Origin: Flavobacterium sp. MK4S-17
GTDB lineage: Bacteria > Bacteroidota > Bacteroidia > Flavobacteriales > Flavobacteriaceae
Length of the DNA stretch: 47,815 bases
NCBI RefSeq assembly: GCF_009848495.1
Contig: NZ_WWEP01000037.1
Location: 1 to 47,815 of the forward strand
Direction of reading: 5' to 3'
Part shown: positions 9,679 through 17,711 of the stretch, piece after piece
Position numbering within the stretch: the stretch's first letter is position 1
Layout: each line of letters opens with the position of its first letter
The notes under the pieces: generated by a model
Database searches by the model: none
Told to the model about the DNA's origin: nothing
What the model saw: the letters and a program-made list of their open reading frames with translations, nothing else
Program-made: the position numbers and the translations under genes

Positions 9679-10224
9679 TTACTCGGTATATTGATCCTGT
9701 TTATGCAGCTGCACTTTTCCTGCCCTGCAGTCTTCAATCAGTTGGTCAATCTTTTCTTTAGTCAGGTTCTCCCTGTAATAATCGCCTATTTGCAGCATTG
9801 GTGCATAGCCGCATGCTCCCAAACACTCTACGCCTACTACTGTAAACATGCCATCAGGTGTAGTTTCTCCCTCTTTTATTCCCAGCTTTTCGCAGGTATA
9901 TTCCATAAGGCTTTCCGCACCGCGAATAGCACAGCAGGAAGTCCTGCAAAACTCAAACATATACTTGCCAATAGGCTTTTGGTTGAACATGGTGTAAAAT
10001 GAAATCACCTCATATACTTCTATCGGTTGTATTTCAAGTATTTCGGCTACCTTATCCATAAGCTCAATGCTCAGCCAGTTATCATGCGCGTCCTGTACTT
10101 CATGAAGCACGGGCAGCAAAGCACTTTTCTTTTTATCGGCAGGGTAGTGGCTCAGCAGCTCGTTAATGCGTGCTGTAAGCTTCTCATCTATATTTATAAC
10201 CTGTTTGTCGTGAGTAAATTCCAT
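9679..10224 (-). CDS. nuoE: NADH-quinone oxidoreductase subunit E (2Fe-2S N1a)
   Basis: Thioredoxin-fold 2Fe-2S partner of NuoF. In the 181-residue product the four ligand positions are C93, C98 (with C97 adjacent), C134 and C138, matching the family spacing Cx4C and Cx3C. An N-terminal helical region precedes them. It sits 5 bases after nuoD and 3 bases before nuoF. Confidence 0.95.
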   Translation of the reverse strand: MEFTHDKQVINIDEKLTARINELLSHYPADKKKSALLPVLHEVQDAHDNWLSIELMDKVAEILEIQPIEVYEVISFYTMFNQKPIGKYMFEFCRTSCCAIRGAESLMEYTCEKLGIKEGETTPDGMFTVVGVECLGACGYAPMLQIGDYYRENLTKEKIDQLIEDCRAGKVQLHKQDQYTE

Positions 10225-10229
10225 AATCT

Positions 10230-11465
10230 TTAAGCATCTAATTCGCCTGCAATTACATTCAGGCTTGATAATGTTGCAATAGCGTCTGACAGCATCTGGC
10301 CTTTAATCATATCATTAAACGCCTGGTAATATATAAAGCATGGCCTGCGGAAGTGCAGCCTGAACGGTGTACGGCTCCCATCTGTAATAAGGTAAAAGCC
10401 AAGTTCTCCATTACCGCCCTCTACAGGGTGATACACTTCTGTTTTTGGTACAGGCACTTCTCCCATCACTATTTTAAAGTGGTAAATAAGTGCCTCCATG
10501 TTATTGTAAACTTCTTCTTTAGGTGGAAGGTAATAATCCGGTACATCGGCATGGTATGGGCCTTCAGGCATTTTATCCAGTGCCTGGCGGATAATTTTAA
10601 GACTTTCCCAAACCTCGGCATTGCGTACGCAAAACCTGTCATAAGTATCGCCTGATTTACCTACCGGTATATCAAATTCAAAATCTTCATAGGAGCTGTA
10701 AGGCTGCATAACGCGGATATCATAATCTATACCCGCAGCACGCAAGTTTGGCCCTGTAAAACCATAGCTAATTGCCTTTTCGGCAGAGATAGGCCCAACA
10801 TTTATAGTGCGGTCCATAAAAATCCTGTTGCGCATAAGCAGTTTTTCAAACTCTTCCCACACGGCAGGAAACTCCTCAAGGAAAGCATCTAATTTGCGGA
10901 AAGCTTCAGGGCTCCAGTCCCTTTCAAAGCCACCGATACGCCCCATGTTTGTAGTAAGGCGTGCCCCGCATATTTCCTCATATATCTCGTATATTTTTTC
11001 CCTGAACTGGAATACATATAAAAAGCCGGTTAACGCACCTGTATCAACACCCAATACCGAGTTGCATATTATGTGGTCGGCAATACGGGCAAGCTCCATT
11101 ACAATAACCCTTAAATATTGTGCCCTTTTAGGTACTTCAATATCCAACGCCTTTTCAATCGTCATCCACCAGCCCATATTGTTGATTGGGGCAGAGCAGT
11201 AGTTCATTCTGTCCGTTAGCGGGGTTATCTGGTAAAACGGCCTGTTTTCGGCTATTTTTTCAAATGCCCGGTGAATGTAGCCCACAGTGCCTTCGCCATC
11301 CAGTACCCTTTCGCCATCCATGAGCAGTATATTCTGGAAAATACCATGCGTGGCCGGGTGTGTGGGGCCCAGGTTAAGTATTGAAAGCTCGCTGCCATCT
11401 TCATTTTTCCTCTGTTCAATCAGCTTGGCATAGCGGTGCTCCGGTGGTAATAACAGGTCTGACAT
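10230..11465 (-). CDS. nuoD: NADH-quinone oxidoreductase subunit D
   Basis: 49-kDa-type subunit that forms the quinone-binding site with NuoB. The 411-residue product has 'NLGPTHPATHGIFQNILLM' near residues 31-49 and 'VGYIHRAFEKIAENRPFYQ' near residues 61-79, which hold conserved histidines of the quinone pocket. NuoC and NuoD are separate genes here, unlike the fused nuoCD of Escherichia coli. Confidence 0.96.
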   Translation of the reverse strand: MSDLLLPPEHRYAKLIEQRKNEDGSELSILNLGPTHPATHGIFQNILLMDGERVLDGEGTVGYIHRAFEKIAENRPFYQITPLTDRMNYCSAPINNMGWWMTIEKALDIEVPKRAQYLRVIVMELARIADHIICNSVLGVDTGALTGFLYVFQFREKIYEIYEEICGARLTTNMGRIGGFERDWSPEAFRKLDAFLEEFPAVWEEFEKLLMRNRIFMDRTINVGPISAEKAISYGFTGPNLRAAGIDYDIRVMQPYSSYEDFEFDIPVGKSGDTYDRFCVRNAEVWESLKIIRQALDKMPEGPYHADVPDYYLPPKEEVYNNMEALIYHFKIVMGEVPVPKTEVYHPVEGGNGELGFYLITDGSRTPFRLHFRRPCFIYYQAFNDMIKGQMLSDAIATLSSLNVIAGELDA

Positions 11466-11476
11466 TTTATAAAAAA

Positions 11477-12013
11477 TTATTCCTGGTTAATTTTTGCATT
11501 ATCTGTTGTTCGGCCAAAGAAACGGTCGTCTTTATCAGTCCTTCCGCCATCTTCCATAGGAAACTCTTTGCGCATGGGGAAAGAAACCATTTCATCCATA
11601 TTCAGTATCCTTTTCAGTTGCGGATGGCCCTTAAATATAATACCGTAAAAGTCGTATGTTTCCCTTTCCTGCCAGTTGGCTCCTAAAAAGAGGTTAGTGG
11701 CAGAATCTATTTCAGGGTTTTCACCGTTAAGGAAAGCCTTAAAGCGTATGCGCACATTATCTACCCAGTTGTGCATATGGTACACTACTGCAAACTGCCT
11801 TTCGGTTTCGTTATCAGGATAGTGTACACCACAAATATCTGTAAGAAAGTTAAAGCGCAGTGTAGCATCTTCCTTTAAAAAACGCATTACATCATTTGCA
11901 GATGCTGCTTCAACCTCAAATGAAAAAATATCTTTTATCTGAATAAACCCGGTTACGTTGTTTCCGAATTTTTCTGTAAGCTTGTCCTGTATAACAGATG
12001 TTTCTAAAGCCAT
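11477..12013 (-). CDS. nuoC: NADH-quinone oxidoreductase subunit C
   Basis: 30-kDa-type peripheral-arm subunit that braces NuoD. The 178-residue product carries the signature 'ERETYDFYGIIFKGHPQLKR' near residues 116-135, followed by the 'FPMRKEFPM' region. It lies 6 bases after nuoB and 11 bases before nuoD. Confidence 0.95.
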   Translation of the reverse strand: MALETSVIQDKLTEKFGNNVTGFIQIKDIFSFEVEAASANDVMRFLKEDATLRFNFLTDICGVHYPDNETERQFAVVYHMHNWVDNVRIRFKAFLNGENPEIDSATNLFLGANWQERETYDFYGIIFKGHPQLKRILNMDEMVSFPMRKEFPMEDGGRTDKDDRFFGRTTDNAKINQE

Positions 12014-12019
12014 ATAGTA

Positions 12020-12571
12020 TTATGAAATATTATAAGAAGCCAATAGTTCTTTATATTCAGGCGAATTCCTTCTCCTAACCGATTCGTTTTTCACTATGTC
12101 CTGCAACCTTAGGATACCGTCCAGTATCTGCTCCGGCCTTGGCGGGCACCCCGGCACATAAACGTCAACCGGAATTACCTTGTCTATTCCCTGCAGTACG
12201 GAGTAGGTGTCAAAAACACCGCCTGAACAGGCACAGGCGCCAACTGATATTACCCAGCGCGGCTCGCTCATCTGTTCATACACCTGCCTTAATATAGGAG
12301 CCATTTTTTTGGCAATAGTACCCATAACCAAAAGCATATCGGCCTGGCGCGGGGAAAAACTCATACGCTCGGAGCCGAAACGTGCCACATCATAATGCGA
12401 GGCCATAGTTGCCATAAATTCTATACCGCAGCATGAAGTTGCAAAAGGCAAAGGCCAAAGCGAGTTGGCACGGGCAAGGCCCACAACCGTATCCAGCTTG
12501 GTGGCAAAAAAGCCGTTCCCTTCATAACCCTGCGGGGTTTCAACTAATTTTATATCTGTTGAGTCGCTCAT
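12020..12571 (-). CDS. nuoB: NADH-quinone oxidoreductase subunit B (4Fe-4S N2)
   Basis: Holds cluster N2, the last cluster before quinone. In the 183-residue product the ligands are C47, C48, C113 and C142. The spacings of 65 and 29 equal those of the Escherichia coli protein. '[15 protein letters not shown]' is clear. A 64-base gap to nuoA shows no promoter box that I can defend. Confidence 0.97.
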   Translation of the reverse strand: MSDSTDIKLVETPQGYEGNGFFATKLDTVVGLARANSLWPLPFATSCCGIEFMATMASHYDVARFGSERMSFSPRQADMLLVMGTIAKKMAPILRQVYEQMSEPRWVISVGACACSGGVFDTYSVLQGIDKVIPVDVYVPGCPPRPEQILDGILRLQDIVKNESVRRRNSPEYKELLASYNIS

Positions 12572-12635
12572 TTTAATTTAATTTTGATTATCAGTTTAAT
12601 ACTGTGCAAAAAGCATACCTAATAACCCGTTTTAT

Positions 12636-13001
12636 TTATTCCCACTCCAGGCCTTTCTTTTTCATAACATAAAAAAAGCCAACTACCAGCAAAAGCATGA
12701 ATATTCCCATTTTCCACAGCCCCTCAAATCCCATTTCGCGGAAATTAACAGCCCATGGATACATGAATATTACCTCTACATCAAATAACACAAACAATAT
12801 GGCAACAAGGAAATATTTAACCGAGAAGGGTATGCGTGCATTACCTATGGACTCTATACCACACTCAAAGTTTTTATCCTTATTTACAGAATGCCTTTTA
12901 GGGCCAAGCAAATTTGATATTGCAATTGTTCCTGCTACAAACCCAACGGCTAAAACCATCTGCATGATTATTGGGAAATAATCTACCTGAGTAGTCTGCA
13001 T
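12636..13001 (-). CDS. nuoA: NADH-quinone oxidoreductase subunit A
   Basis: First gene of the operon: a three-helix membrane subunit, 121 residues. The conserved loop 'NFECGIESIGNARIPFSVKY' gives the usual C/E/G pattern. I start at the ATG at 13001 (MQTTQVDYF). An in-frame ATG at 13040 lies upstream of the promoter's TAnnTTTG box and cannot be translated from that promoter. Confidence 0.95.
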   Translation of the reverse strand: MQTTQVDYFPIIMQMVLAVGFVAGTIAISNLLGPKRHSVNKDKNFECGIESIGNARIPFSVKYFLVAILFVLFDVEVIFMYPWAVNFREMGFEGLWKMGIFMLLLVVGFFYVMKKKGLEWE

Positions 13002-13029
13002 AATAGCTAAATTTTTAATAAATAATTCA

Positions 13030-13062
13030 CAAATATACATGTCCTGCCTGAAACAAAAACAA
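13030..13062 (-). promoter_or_regulatory. Promoter of the nuo operon
   Basis: On the minus strand a TTG at 13060-13062 is followed after 22 bases by TATATTTG at 13030-13037, a full match to the Bacteroidota -7 box TAnnTTTG. Transcription would start about 20 bases before the nuoA ATG. The spacing is at the long end of the flavobacterial range. Confidence 0.75.
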
Positions 13063-13093
13063 CGTTTTTTAAAGCACTTGGTTTATTTGTCCT

Positions 13094-13120
13094 AATTTTT
13101 ATTTAGAACGAATAAAAATT
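13094..13120. repeat. Perfect inverted repeat upstream of the nuo promoter
   Basis: Arms AATTTTTATT and AATAAAAATT (10 bp, perfect) flank a 7-base centre. It lies about 30 bases upstream of the -33 element of the nuo promoter. It could be a regulator site, or simply chance in AT-rich DNA. The rest of the 297-base gap between nuoA and csp holds the nuo promoter and the csp terminator. Confidence 0.5.
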
Positions 13121-13236
13121 ATTTTTAACCAAAAATCAACACTTATTAAATTAATGAGAAAAAGGTTTAAACGTTAAATAAATAGCTGAAATATATCTTC
13201 TTATTTATTAATTAATATGACAATATAACAAAAACA

Positions 13237-13266
13237 GCAAAAGGCTGCCCAATGGCAGCCTTTTGC
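13237..13266 (-). terminator. Rho-independent terminator of the cold-shock gene
   Basis: A 13-bp perfect stem (13237-13249 with 13254-13266, core GGCTGCC) closes a 4-base loop. On the minus strand it is followed by a T-rich run. It lies 33 bases after the csp stop and insulates the nuo promoter. Confidence 0.88.
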
Positions 13267-13298
13267 TTTAATCTTTAAGCGGTAATATAATGTATATA

Positions 13299-13499
13299 TT
13301 AATTTTCTAAAGATACTACCTGAGCAGCTACTTTGCCTTTTCTTCCTTCTTCTTCTTCGTAGCTTACTTTGTCGCCTTCGCGAAGATCTGCGGTTTTAAT
13401 TCCCGTAGCGTGTACGAAAATGTCATTTCCTGTTTCATCATCTGTTATGAATCCGTAACCTTTAGATTCAATAAAAAATTTAATTTTGCCTGTTCGCAT
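13299..13499 (-). CDS. Cold-shock domain protein (CspA family)
   Basis: Single cold-shock domain RNA chaperone of 66 residues. The RNA-binding motifs are KGYGFI (RNP1, about residues 13-18) and DIFVH (RNP2, about residues 26-30). The start MRTGKIKFF at 13499 is chosen because the upstream in-frame ATG at 13556 lies over the promoter. It is a single-gene unit with its own promoter and terminator. The predicted leader is only about 20 nt. Confidence 0.95.
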   Translation of the reverse strand: MRTGKIKFFIESKGYGFITDDETGNDIFVHATGIKTADLREGDKVSYEEEEGRKGKVAAQVVSLEN

Positions 13500-13527
13500 T
13501 ATGTAAAAAAAATAATTAGTAATACAC

Positions 13528-13556
13528 CAAAGATAGTGTTTATTACGAAACTGCAA
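13528..13556 (-). promoter_or_regulatory. Promoter of the cold-shock gene
   Basis: On the minus strand, TTG (13554-13556), 18 bases, then TATCTTTG (13528-13535). Both elements match the Bacteroidota consensus, and the -7 box lies 28 bases before the chosen ATG. Confidence 0.8.
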
Positions 13557-13637
13557 ATTATTATTTCAAAAAAAAGTTAAAAATTTTAAAATAGTTGAAC
13601 TGCTTTATTTTTTTATTAAAAAATTTTAAATTTAATT

Positions 13638-15389
13638 TTATGTAATTTTCAGTTTAATATGCAGTTCATTAAGCTGTGCATCATCAATAGCCGAGGGTGC
13701 ATCAATCATAACATCACGCCCTGAATTATTTTTTGGGAATGCTATAAAGTCGCGGATGGTTTCCTGCCCGCCCAGTATGGCAACCAGCCTGTCAAAACCA
13801 AAAGCAAGCCCCCCATGCGGCGGTGCACCATATTGAAAGGCATCCATAAGGAAGCCAAATTGCGCTTTGGCCTGCTCTTCTGTAAACCCTAAATATTTAA
13901 ACATTAACTGTTGTGTGGCTTTGTCATGTATTCTTATAGAGCCGCCACCTATTTCATTACCATTCAATACAAGGTCATAAGCATTAGCCCTCACACTGCC
14001 AGGGTCAGTTTCCAAAAGCGGTATGTCATTAGGCTTTGGTGAAGTGAATGGGTGGTGCATGGCATGGTATCGTTGCGTTTCTTCGTCCCATTCCAGCAAA
14101 GGAAAATCTACTACCCATAAAGGTGCAAATTCATCAGGCTTGCGCAGCCCCATTCTTGTTGCCAGTTCCATGCGCAATGCGCTAAGGCGTGTGCGTGTTT
14201 TAAATGCATCGCCAGATAAAACCAGTATTAGGTCGCCCGGCTGTGCATTTGTGGCCTGTGCCCAGTTTTTAAGGTCTTCCGGGCTATAAAACTTATCTAC
14301 AGATGATTTTAATGAGCCATCAATATCATATTTTACATATACCATACCGCTGGCACCTACCTGCGGGCGTTTAACCCAGTCAATAAGTTCATCTATCTGT
14401 TTCCTGGTATAGGAAGCGGCGCCGGGCACTGCTATACCTACAACAAGTTCTGAATTATTAAAAACCGCAAAATCTTTATGTTGTGCTACTTCGTTCAATT
14501 CGCCAAATTCCATACCGAAGCGGATATCCGGTTTGTCGTTACCATAGCGTTTCATGGCTTCATCATAGGTCATGCGCGGAAAAGCACCTGTTTCTATACC
14601 TTTAAGTTCTTTAAGCAGGTGGCGGGTTAGCCCCTCAAAGGTTTGTATAATATCTTCCTGCTCAACAAATGCCATTTCGCAGTCTATTTGTGTAAATTCC
14701 GGCTGCCTGTCTGCGCGAAGGTCTTCATCGCGGAAACATTTTACAATCTGGAAGTATTTATCCATACCGCCTACCATAAGCAGTTGCTTAAAGGTTTGCG
14801 GCGATTGCGGCAGAGCATAAAACTGTCCTTCATTCATGCGGCTTGGAACCACAAAGTCGCGTGCGCCTTCGGGTGTTGATTTTATAAGTACCGGGGTTTC
14901 TACTTCTACAAATCCCTGTGCCGAAAGATAATTTCTTACTTCCATGGCAACCTTATGGCGAAATAACAGGCTGTTTTTAACCGGGTTGCGGCGAATGTCA
15001 AGATACCTGTATTTCATCCTGATATCCTCACCACCGTCGGTTTCATCCTCAATGGTAAACGGAGGTATGATAGATGCGTTTAATATAGTAAGTTCTTTTA
15101 CCAGTATTTCTATTTCTCCGGTTGGCATATTCGGGTTTTTGCTTTCGCGTTCTATAACCGTACCTTTTACCTGAATTACAAATTCACGGCCCAGTGTTTC
15201 TGCCAGTTCAAATACATCTTTTTGTGTACGCTCTTCATCAAATATAAGCTGCGTTACTCCGTAGCGGTCCCTAAGGTCTGCCCAAATAAGAAAACCTTTG
15301 TTACGTGTTTTTTGCACCCATCCTGCTAAAGTTACTTCCTGGTTAATATGCGATGCATTAAGTTCACCGCAATTATGGCTTCTGTACAT
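13638..15389 (-). CDS. aspS: Aspartate--tRNA ligase
   Basis: Charges tRNA-Asp with aspartate. It is a class II synthetase of bacterial type, 583 residues from the chosen ATG ([10 protein letters not shown]). An N-terminal OB-fold anticodon-binding domain covers about residues 1-110. Motif 2 '[18 protein letters not shown]' lies near 219, a GAD-type insert follows, and motif 3 'GLAFGFDRL' lies near 526. A TTG seven codons upstream belongs to the -7 promoter box, so it is not the start. Confidence 0.96.
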   Translation of the reverse strand: MYRSHNCGELNASHINQEVTLAGWVQKTRNKGFLIWADLRDRYGVTQLIFDEERTQKDVFELAETLGREFVIQVKGTVIERESKNPNMPTGEIEILVKELTILNASIIPPFTIEDETDGGEDIRMKYRYLDIRRNPVKNSLLFRHKVAMEVRNYLSAQGFVEVETPVLIKSTPEGARDFVVPSRMNEGQFYALPQSPQTFKQLLMVGGMDKYFQIVKCFRDEDLRADRQPEFTQIDCEMAFVEQEDIIQTFEGLTRHLLKELKGIETGAFPRMTYDEAMKRYGNDKPDIRFGMEFGELNEVAQHKDFAVFNNSELVVGIAVPGAASYTRKQIDELIDWVKRPQVGASGMVYVKYDIDGSLKSSVDKFYSPEDLKNWAQATNAQPGDLILVLSGDAFKTRTRLSALRMELATRMGLRKPDEFAPLWVVDFPLLEWDEETQRYHAMHHPFTSPKPNDIPLLETDPGSVRANAYDLVLNGNEIGGGSIRIHDKATQQLMFKYLGFTEEQAKAQFGFLMDAFQYGAPPHGGLAFGFDRLVAILGGQETIRDFIAFPKNNSGRDVMIDAPSAIDDAQLNELHIKLKIT

Positions 15390-15407
15390 TGTATTTGAAT
15401 TTGGGTG

Positions 15408-15415
15408 CAAATTTA
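15408..15415 (-). promoter_or_regulatory. -7 box of an aspS promoter
   Basis: TAAATTTG on the minus strand, a full TAnnTTTG match, 18 bases before the aspS ATG. No well-placed TTG was found 17-23 bases upstream. aspS may also be reached by transcription from the lipoprotein gene 76 bases upstream. Confidence 0.55.
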
Positions 15416-15465
15416 TAACTAATTACCAATTTATAAACAGGAATTGGCGGTAATACCAAATAATA

Positions 15466-16020
15466 TTACCTTATGCTTTTATCGGCTTCCTTAAATGAGG
15501 TGATTATATCTTCCATCTGCTTTTCATTTTTTTCCTTCCTGTCTTTAGTTGTCCAGGTCATTACCTGATAGAAGTTTTTCTTTCCCTCCAAAAAAGCAAA
15601 CTTCCAATATATGCCAAAACCGGATGACGAGCCTTCAATTGTAGTCCTTCGCGCATTAAGCCCGTTGATTTTAGTATCCTGAAACCCGGAAGTGGTATCT
15701 ATGGTTACTGATGGGTCAATGCCATTTATAACCAGTTGCGAATAGCCTTCCAGGTCCGGCTTATAAACGTCATATAAAGAGTATGCCGATATAATAGAGT
15801 CAAATGATTTTTTTGTTTCATCTATAACTATAACATACATCTCTTTAGAAGCATCCTGATATTGCAGCGATGCATCTTCATTAAGCCCTTTTGCCTGTTT
15901 CATAGATTCAGGCACGGTTAAGGCATATTTACCATCTATAGTAATTGTTTGCGTTTTATCATTGTTACACGCTATTACTGCCCACATTGCTATTATAAAT
16001 AAGAATTTGGCTTTTTTCAT
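15466..16020 (-). CDS. Small conserved-type lipoprotein of unknown function
   Basis: A 184-residue product with a lipoprotein signal: MKKAKFLFIIAMWAVIAC, with lipobox VIAC and acylation at C18. The remainder is a soluble domain with alternating strands and the segment 'GIYWKFAFLEGKKNFYQ' near residues 134-150. The layout resembles PsbP/DUF1795-type single-domain proteins, but that is only an impression. It lies upstream of aspS on the same strand and is probably anchored in a cell-envelope membrane. I cannot assign a function. Confidence 0.8.
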   Translation of the reverse strand: MKKAKFLFIIAMWAVIACNNDKTQTITIDGKYALTVPESMKQAKGLNEDASLQYQDASKEMYVIVIDETKKSFDSIISAYSLYDVYKPDLEGYSQLVINGIDPSVTIDTTSGFQDTKINGLNARRTTIEGSSSGFGIYWKFAFLEGKKNFYQVMTWTTKDRKEKNEKQMEDIITSFKEADKSIR

Positions 16021-16215
16021 TATGATTTGGTATTTAACGATGGCAATTTACAATATTAACATTACCTGTATTGTAAATAATGTTTGTTTTTGCAATTATA
16101 TATCAGCCTAATGTTAAATCTTTATTCAATGTTACCAAATTGTTAAGTTAACATGTCTTTTGTGTAAATAAATCATTATATTCGTATAAGAAATAAATTT
16201 AAAACACAAACTGAT

Positions 16216-16563
16216 ATGAAAAAGATTATTATTGCCGGATTGCTGCTATCAGCAGGTGTGTTATCAGCCCAGGAAGTAAAACCAAAATATGAAGTGGCAA
16301 ACCAATTGGTAAAAGCTACCTACTATCATGATAACGGAACTGTAAAACAGGAAGGCTTTTATAAAGATGGGAAACTGCATGGAAAATGGATTTCTTATAA
16401 CGAAAACGGAACCAAGCAGGCTATGGGTGAATATGTAGATGGAGAAAAAAGCGGTAAATGGTTTTTTTGGAATAATACAACCCTTACTGAAGTAGATTAC
16501 AGTGACAGCAGGATAGCTGAAGTAAAAAAATGGTCGAAAGATGCAGTTGTATTAAATAAGTAA
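16216..16563 (+). CDS. Exported MORN-repeat (YwqK-like) protein
   Basis: A 115-residue product with a signal peptide (cleavage likely after residue 18, LSA-Q). It has about three MORN-type repeats of the form G.Y.dGk..GkW..yn.nG (residues 38-85), the kind annotated as YwqK-family antitoxin-like. Nothing next to it looks like a toxin, so I treat it as an envelope protein of unknown role. A weak -7-like box TATATTCG at 16177-16184 lacks a well-spaced TTG. It converges on the PepSY gene. Confidence 0.85.
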   Translation: MKKIIIAGLLLSAGVLSAQEVKPKYEVANQLVKATYYHDNGTVKQEGFYKDGKLHGKWISYNENGTKQAMGEYVDGEKSGKWFFWNNTTLTEVDYSDSRIAEVKKWSKDAVVLNK

Positions 16564-16580
16564 ATACAACTTTAAGTACA

Positions 16581-16616
16581 ATAAAAAAGGCTGCACTATA
16601 CTGCAGCCTTTTTTAT
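16581..16616. terminator. Bidirectional terminator shared by the MORN gene and the PepSY gene
   Basis: A 15-bp perfect stem (16581-16595 with 16602-16616, core AAGGCTGCA) with loop CTATAC, flanked by A and T runs, so it works on both strands. The distal arm is also the last codons of the PepSY gene, whose stop lies in the loop. Confidence 0.88.
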
Positions 16617-17711
16617 TTTTGGTTTTTTGTTTTTGCGCCCCCACCAAATTATAAATCCGGTTACGGGTAATGCTGCGGCAAAAAGGCTCGCTATAAAAGC
16701 AATAATTTTACCTGTAAGGCCAAAATACTGCCCAGTATGCAAACCGTAAGCCATTTCCTGAAACTTCATACCCGGGCTTTTACCCTCATACAGTTGCTTT
16801 TTAAGCATTTTTCCTGTGGCTGGGTGAAAGTACATATTAGATTGATGGTCAAAAATAAGCGGTACCGGATACGCACCAGCAACTATGGCACTTTTATCAT
16901 CAGGCTTCCAAACAAAAAACATTTCATCATCTGGCTTAGCCTTTACAATTCCGGCAAATGCCATATCAAGTGCAGGCATACTGCCCTGTGCAACGGCAGT
17001 AGTATCTACTATTGGTGTTTCTTTTTCTTCTTCATAACTCTTGCCCAAGTTGCCAGCAAGATACATTCCTTCATGCATCCATTCATAAGAAAAGGATAAG
17101 CCTGTTACGGCAATGGCAAAAGCTGCCAGCGATATATAAAAGCCCGATACATTATGGAGGTCATAATTTACACGGCGCCACTTGGCGTTCCATTTTACCC
17201 TGAGCCTGTCTTTTAAATGCTTTCTTTTTTTAGGCCACCATTGTATAATACCGCTTACAAGCAGCAAAACAAAAATAATAGTACTTATGCCTACCACCTG
17301 CCTGCCTATGGCTTCGGGAAGCAGCAGGTGCATATGTATTTCCTCTACAATGGTAAAAAACTCTTTGGTGCGGTCTTCCCTGTATAGAAATTCGCCGGAG
17401 TATGGATTAAAATAGTTGAAGAAATAGCTTTCTTTTTCTGATTGTATAACCATTGCAGGACGGTCTTTTCCTGCATAAAATACCATTTGTTCCTCTCCGC
17501 CGGGAAAAAGTTCCCTGCTTTTTTTATGCAGTACCGATGGCATTACAAAAGGCTTGTTTTCCTTTTCTACCATCCGCCATGAATACAACGCATCCTTAAT
17601 TTCATCCTGAAAGCAAAATATACAACCGGTAATACTCACTATAAACACAATTAGCCCGGATATTAACCCGAGCCATTTGTGTATAAAGCGTACTTTGTTT
17701 TTAAGCCCCAT
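16596..17711 (-). CDS. PepSY-associated membrane protein (iron-uptake partner)
   Basis: A 371-residue inner-membrane protein of the PepSY_TM family, often found beside siderophore receptors and linked to ferric reduction in some members. Four hydrophobic segments are visible, near residues 14-36, 140-160, 190-212 and 335-357. The long periplasmic region after the first helix holds the PepSY-type fold, and a basic tail ends in KKAAV. Its ATG shares one base with the TonB receptor stop (TAATG), so translation is probably coupled. The last five codons form one arm of the terminator. Confidence 0.88.
   Translation of the reverse strand: MGLKNKVRFIHKWLGLISGLIVFIVSITGCIFCFQDEIKDALYSWRMVEKENKPFVMPSVLHKKSRELFPGGEEQMVFYAGKDRPAMVIQSEKESYFFNYFNPYSGEFLYREDRTKEFFTIVEEIHMHLLLPEAIGRQVVGISTIIFVLLLVSGIIQWWPKKRKHLKDRLRVKWNAKWRRVNYDLHNVSGFYISLAAFAIAVTGLSFSYEWMHEGMYLAGNLGKSYEEEKETPIVDTTAVAQGSMPALDMAFAGIVKAKPDDEMFFVWKPDDKSAIVAGAYPVPLIFDHQSNMYFHPATGKMLKKQLYEGKSPGMKFQEMAYGLHTGQYFGLTGKIIAFIASLFAAALPVTGFIIWWGRKNKKPKIKKAAV

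Noticed and set aside
13002..13040. Longer NuoA starting at 13040
   Set aside because: The ATG at 13040 is upstream of the promoter's TATATTTG, and the added residues do not fit the family.
13500..13556. 85-residue form of the cold-shock protein
   Set aside because: The extra 19 residues overlap a full promoter. The cold-shock domain begins at MRTGKIKFF.
15390..15410. TTG start for aspS at 15410
   Set aside because: The TTG is part of the -7 box TAAATTTG, and the ATG at 15389 gives the family N-terminus.
16216..16563. Toxin-antitoxin pair at the YwqK-like gene
   Set aside because: The protein has a signal peptide, and its neighbours are a lipoprotein gene and an iron-uptake gene, with no toxin candidate.
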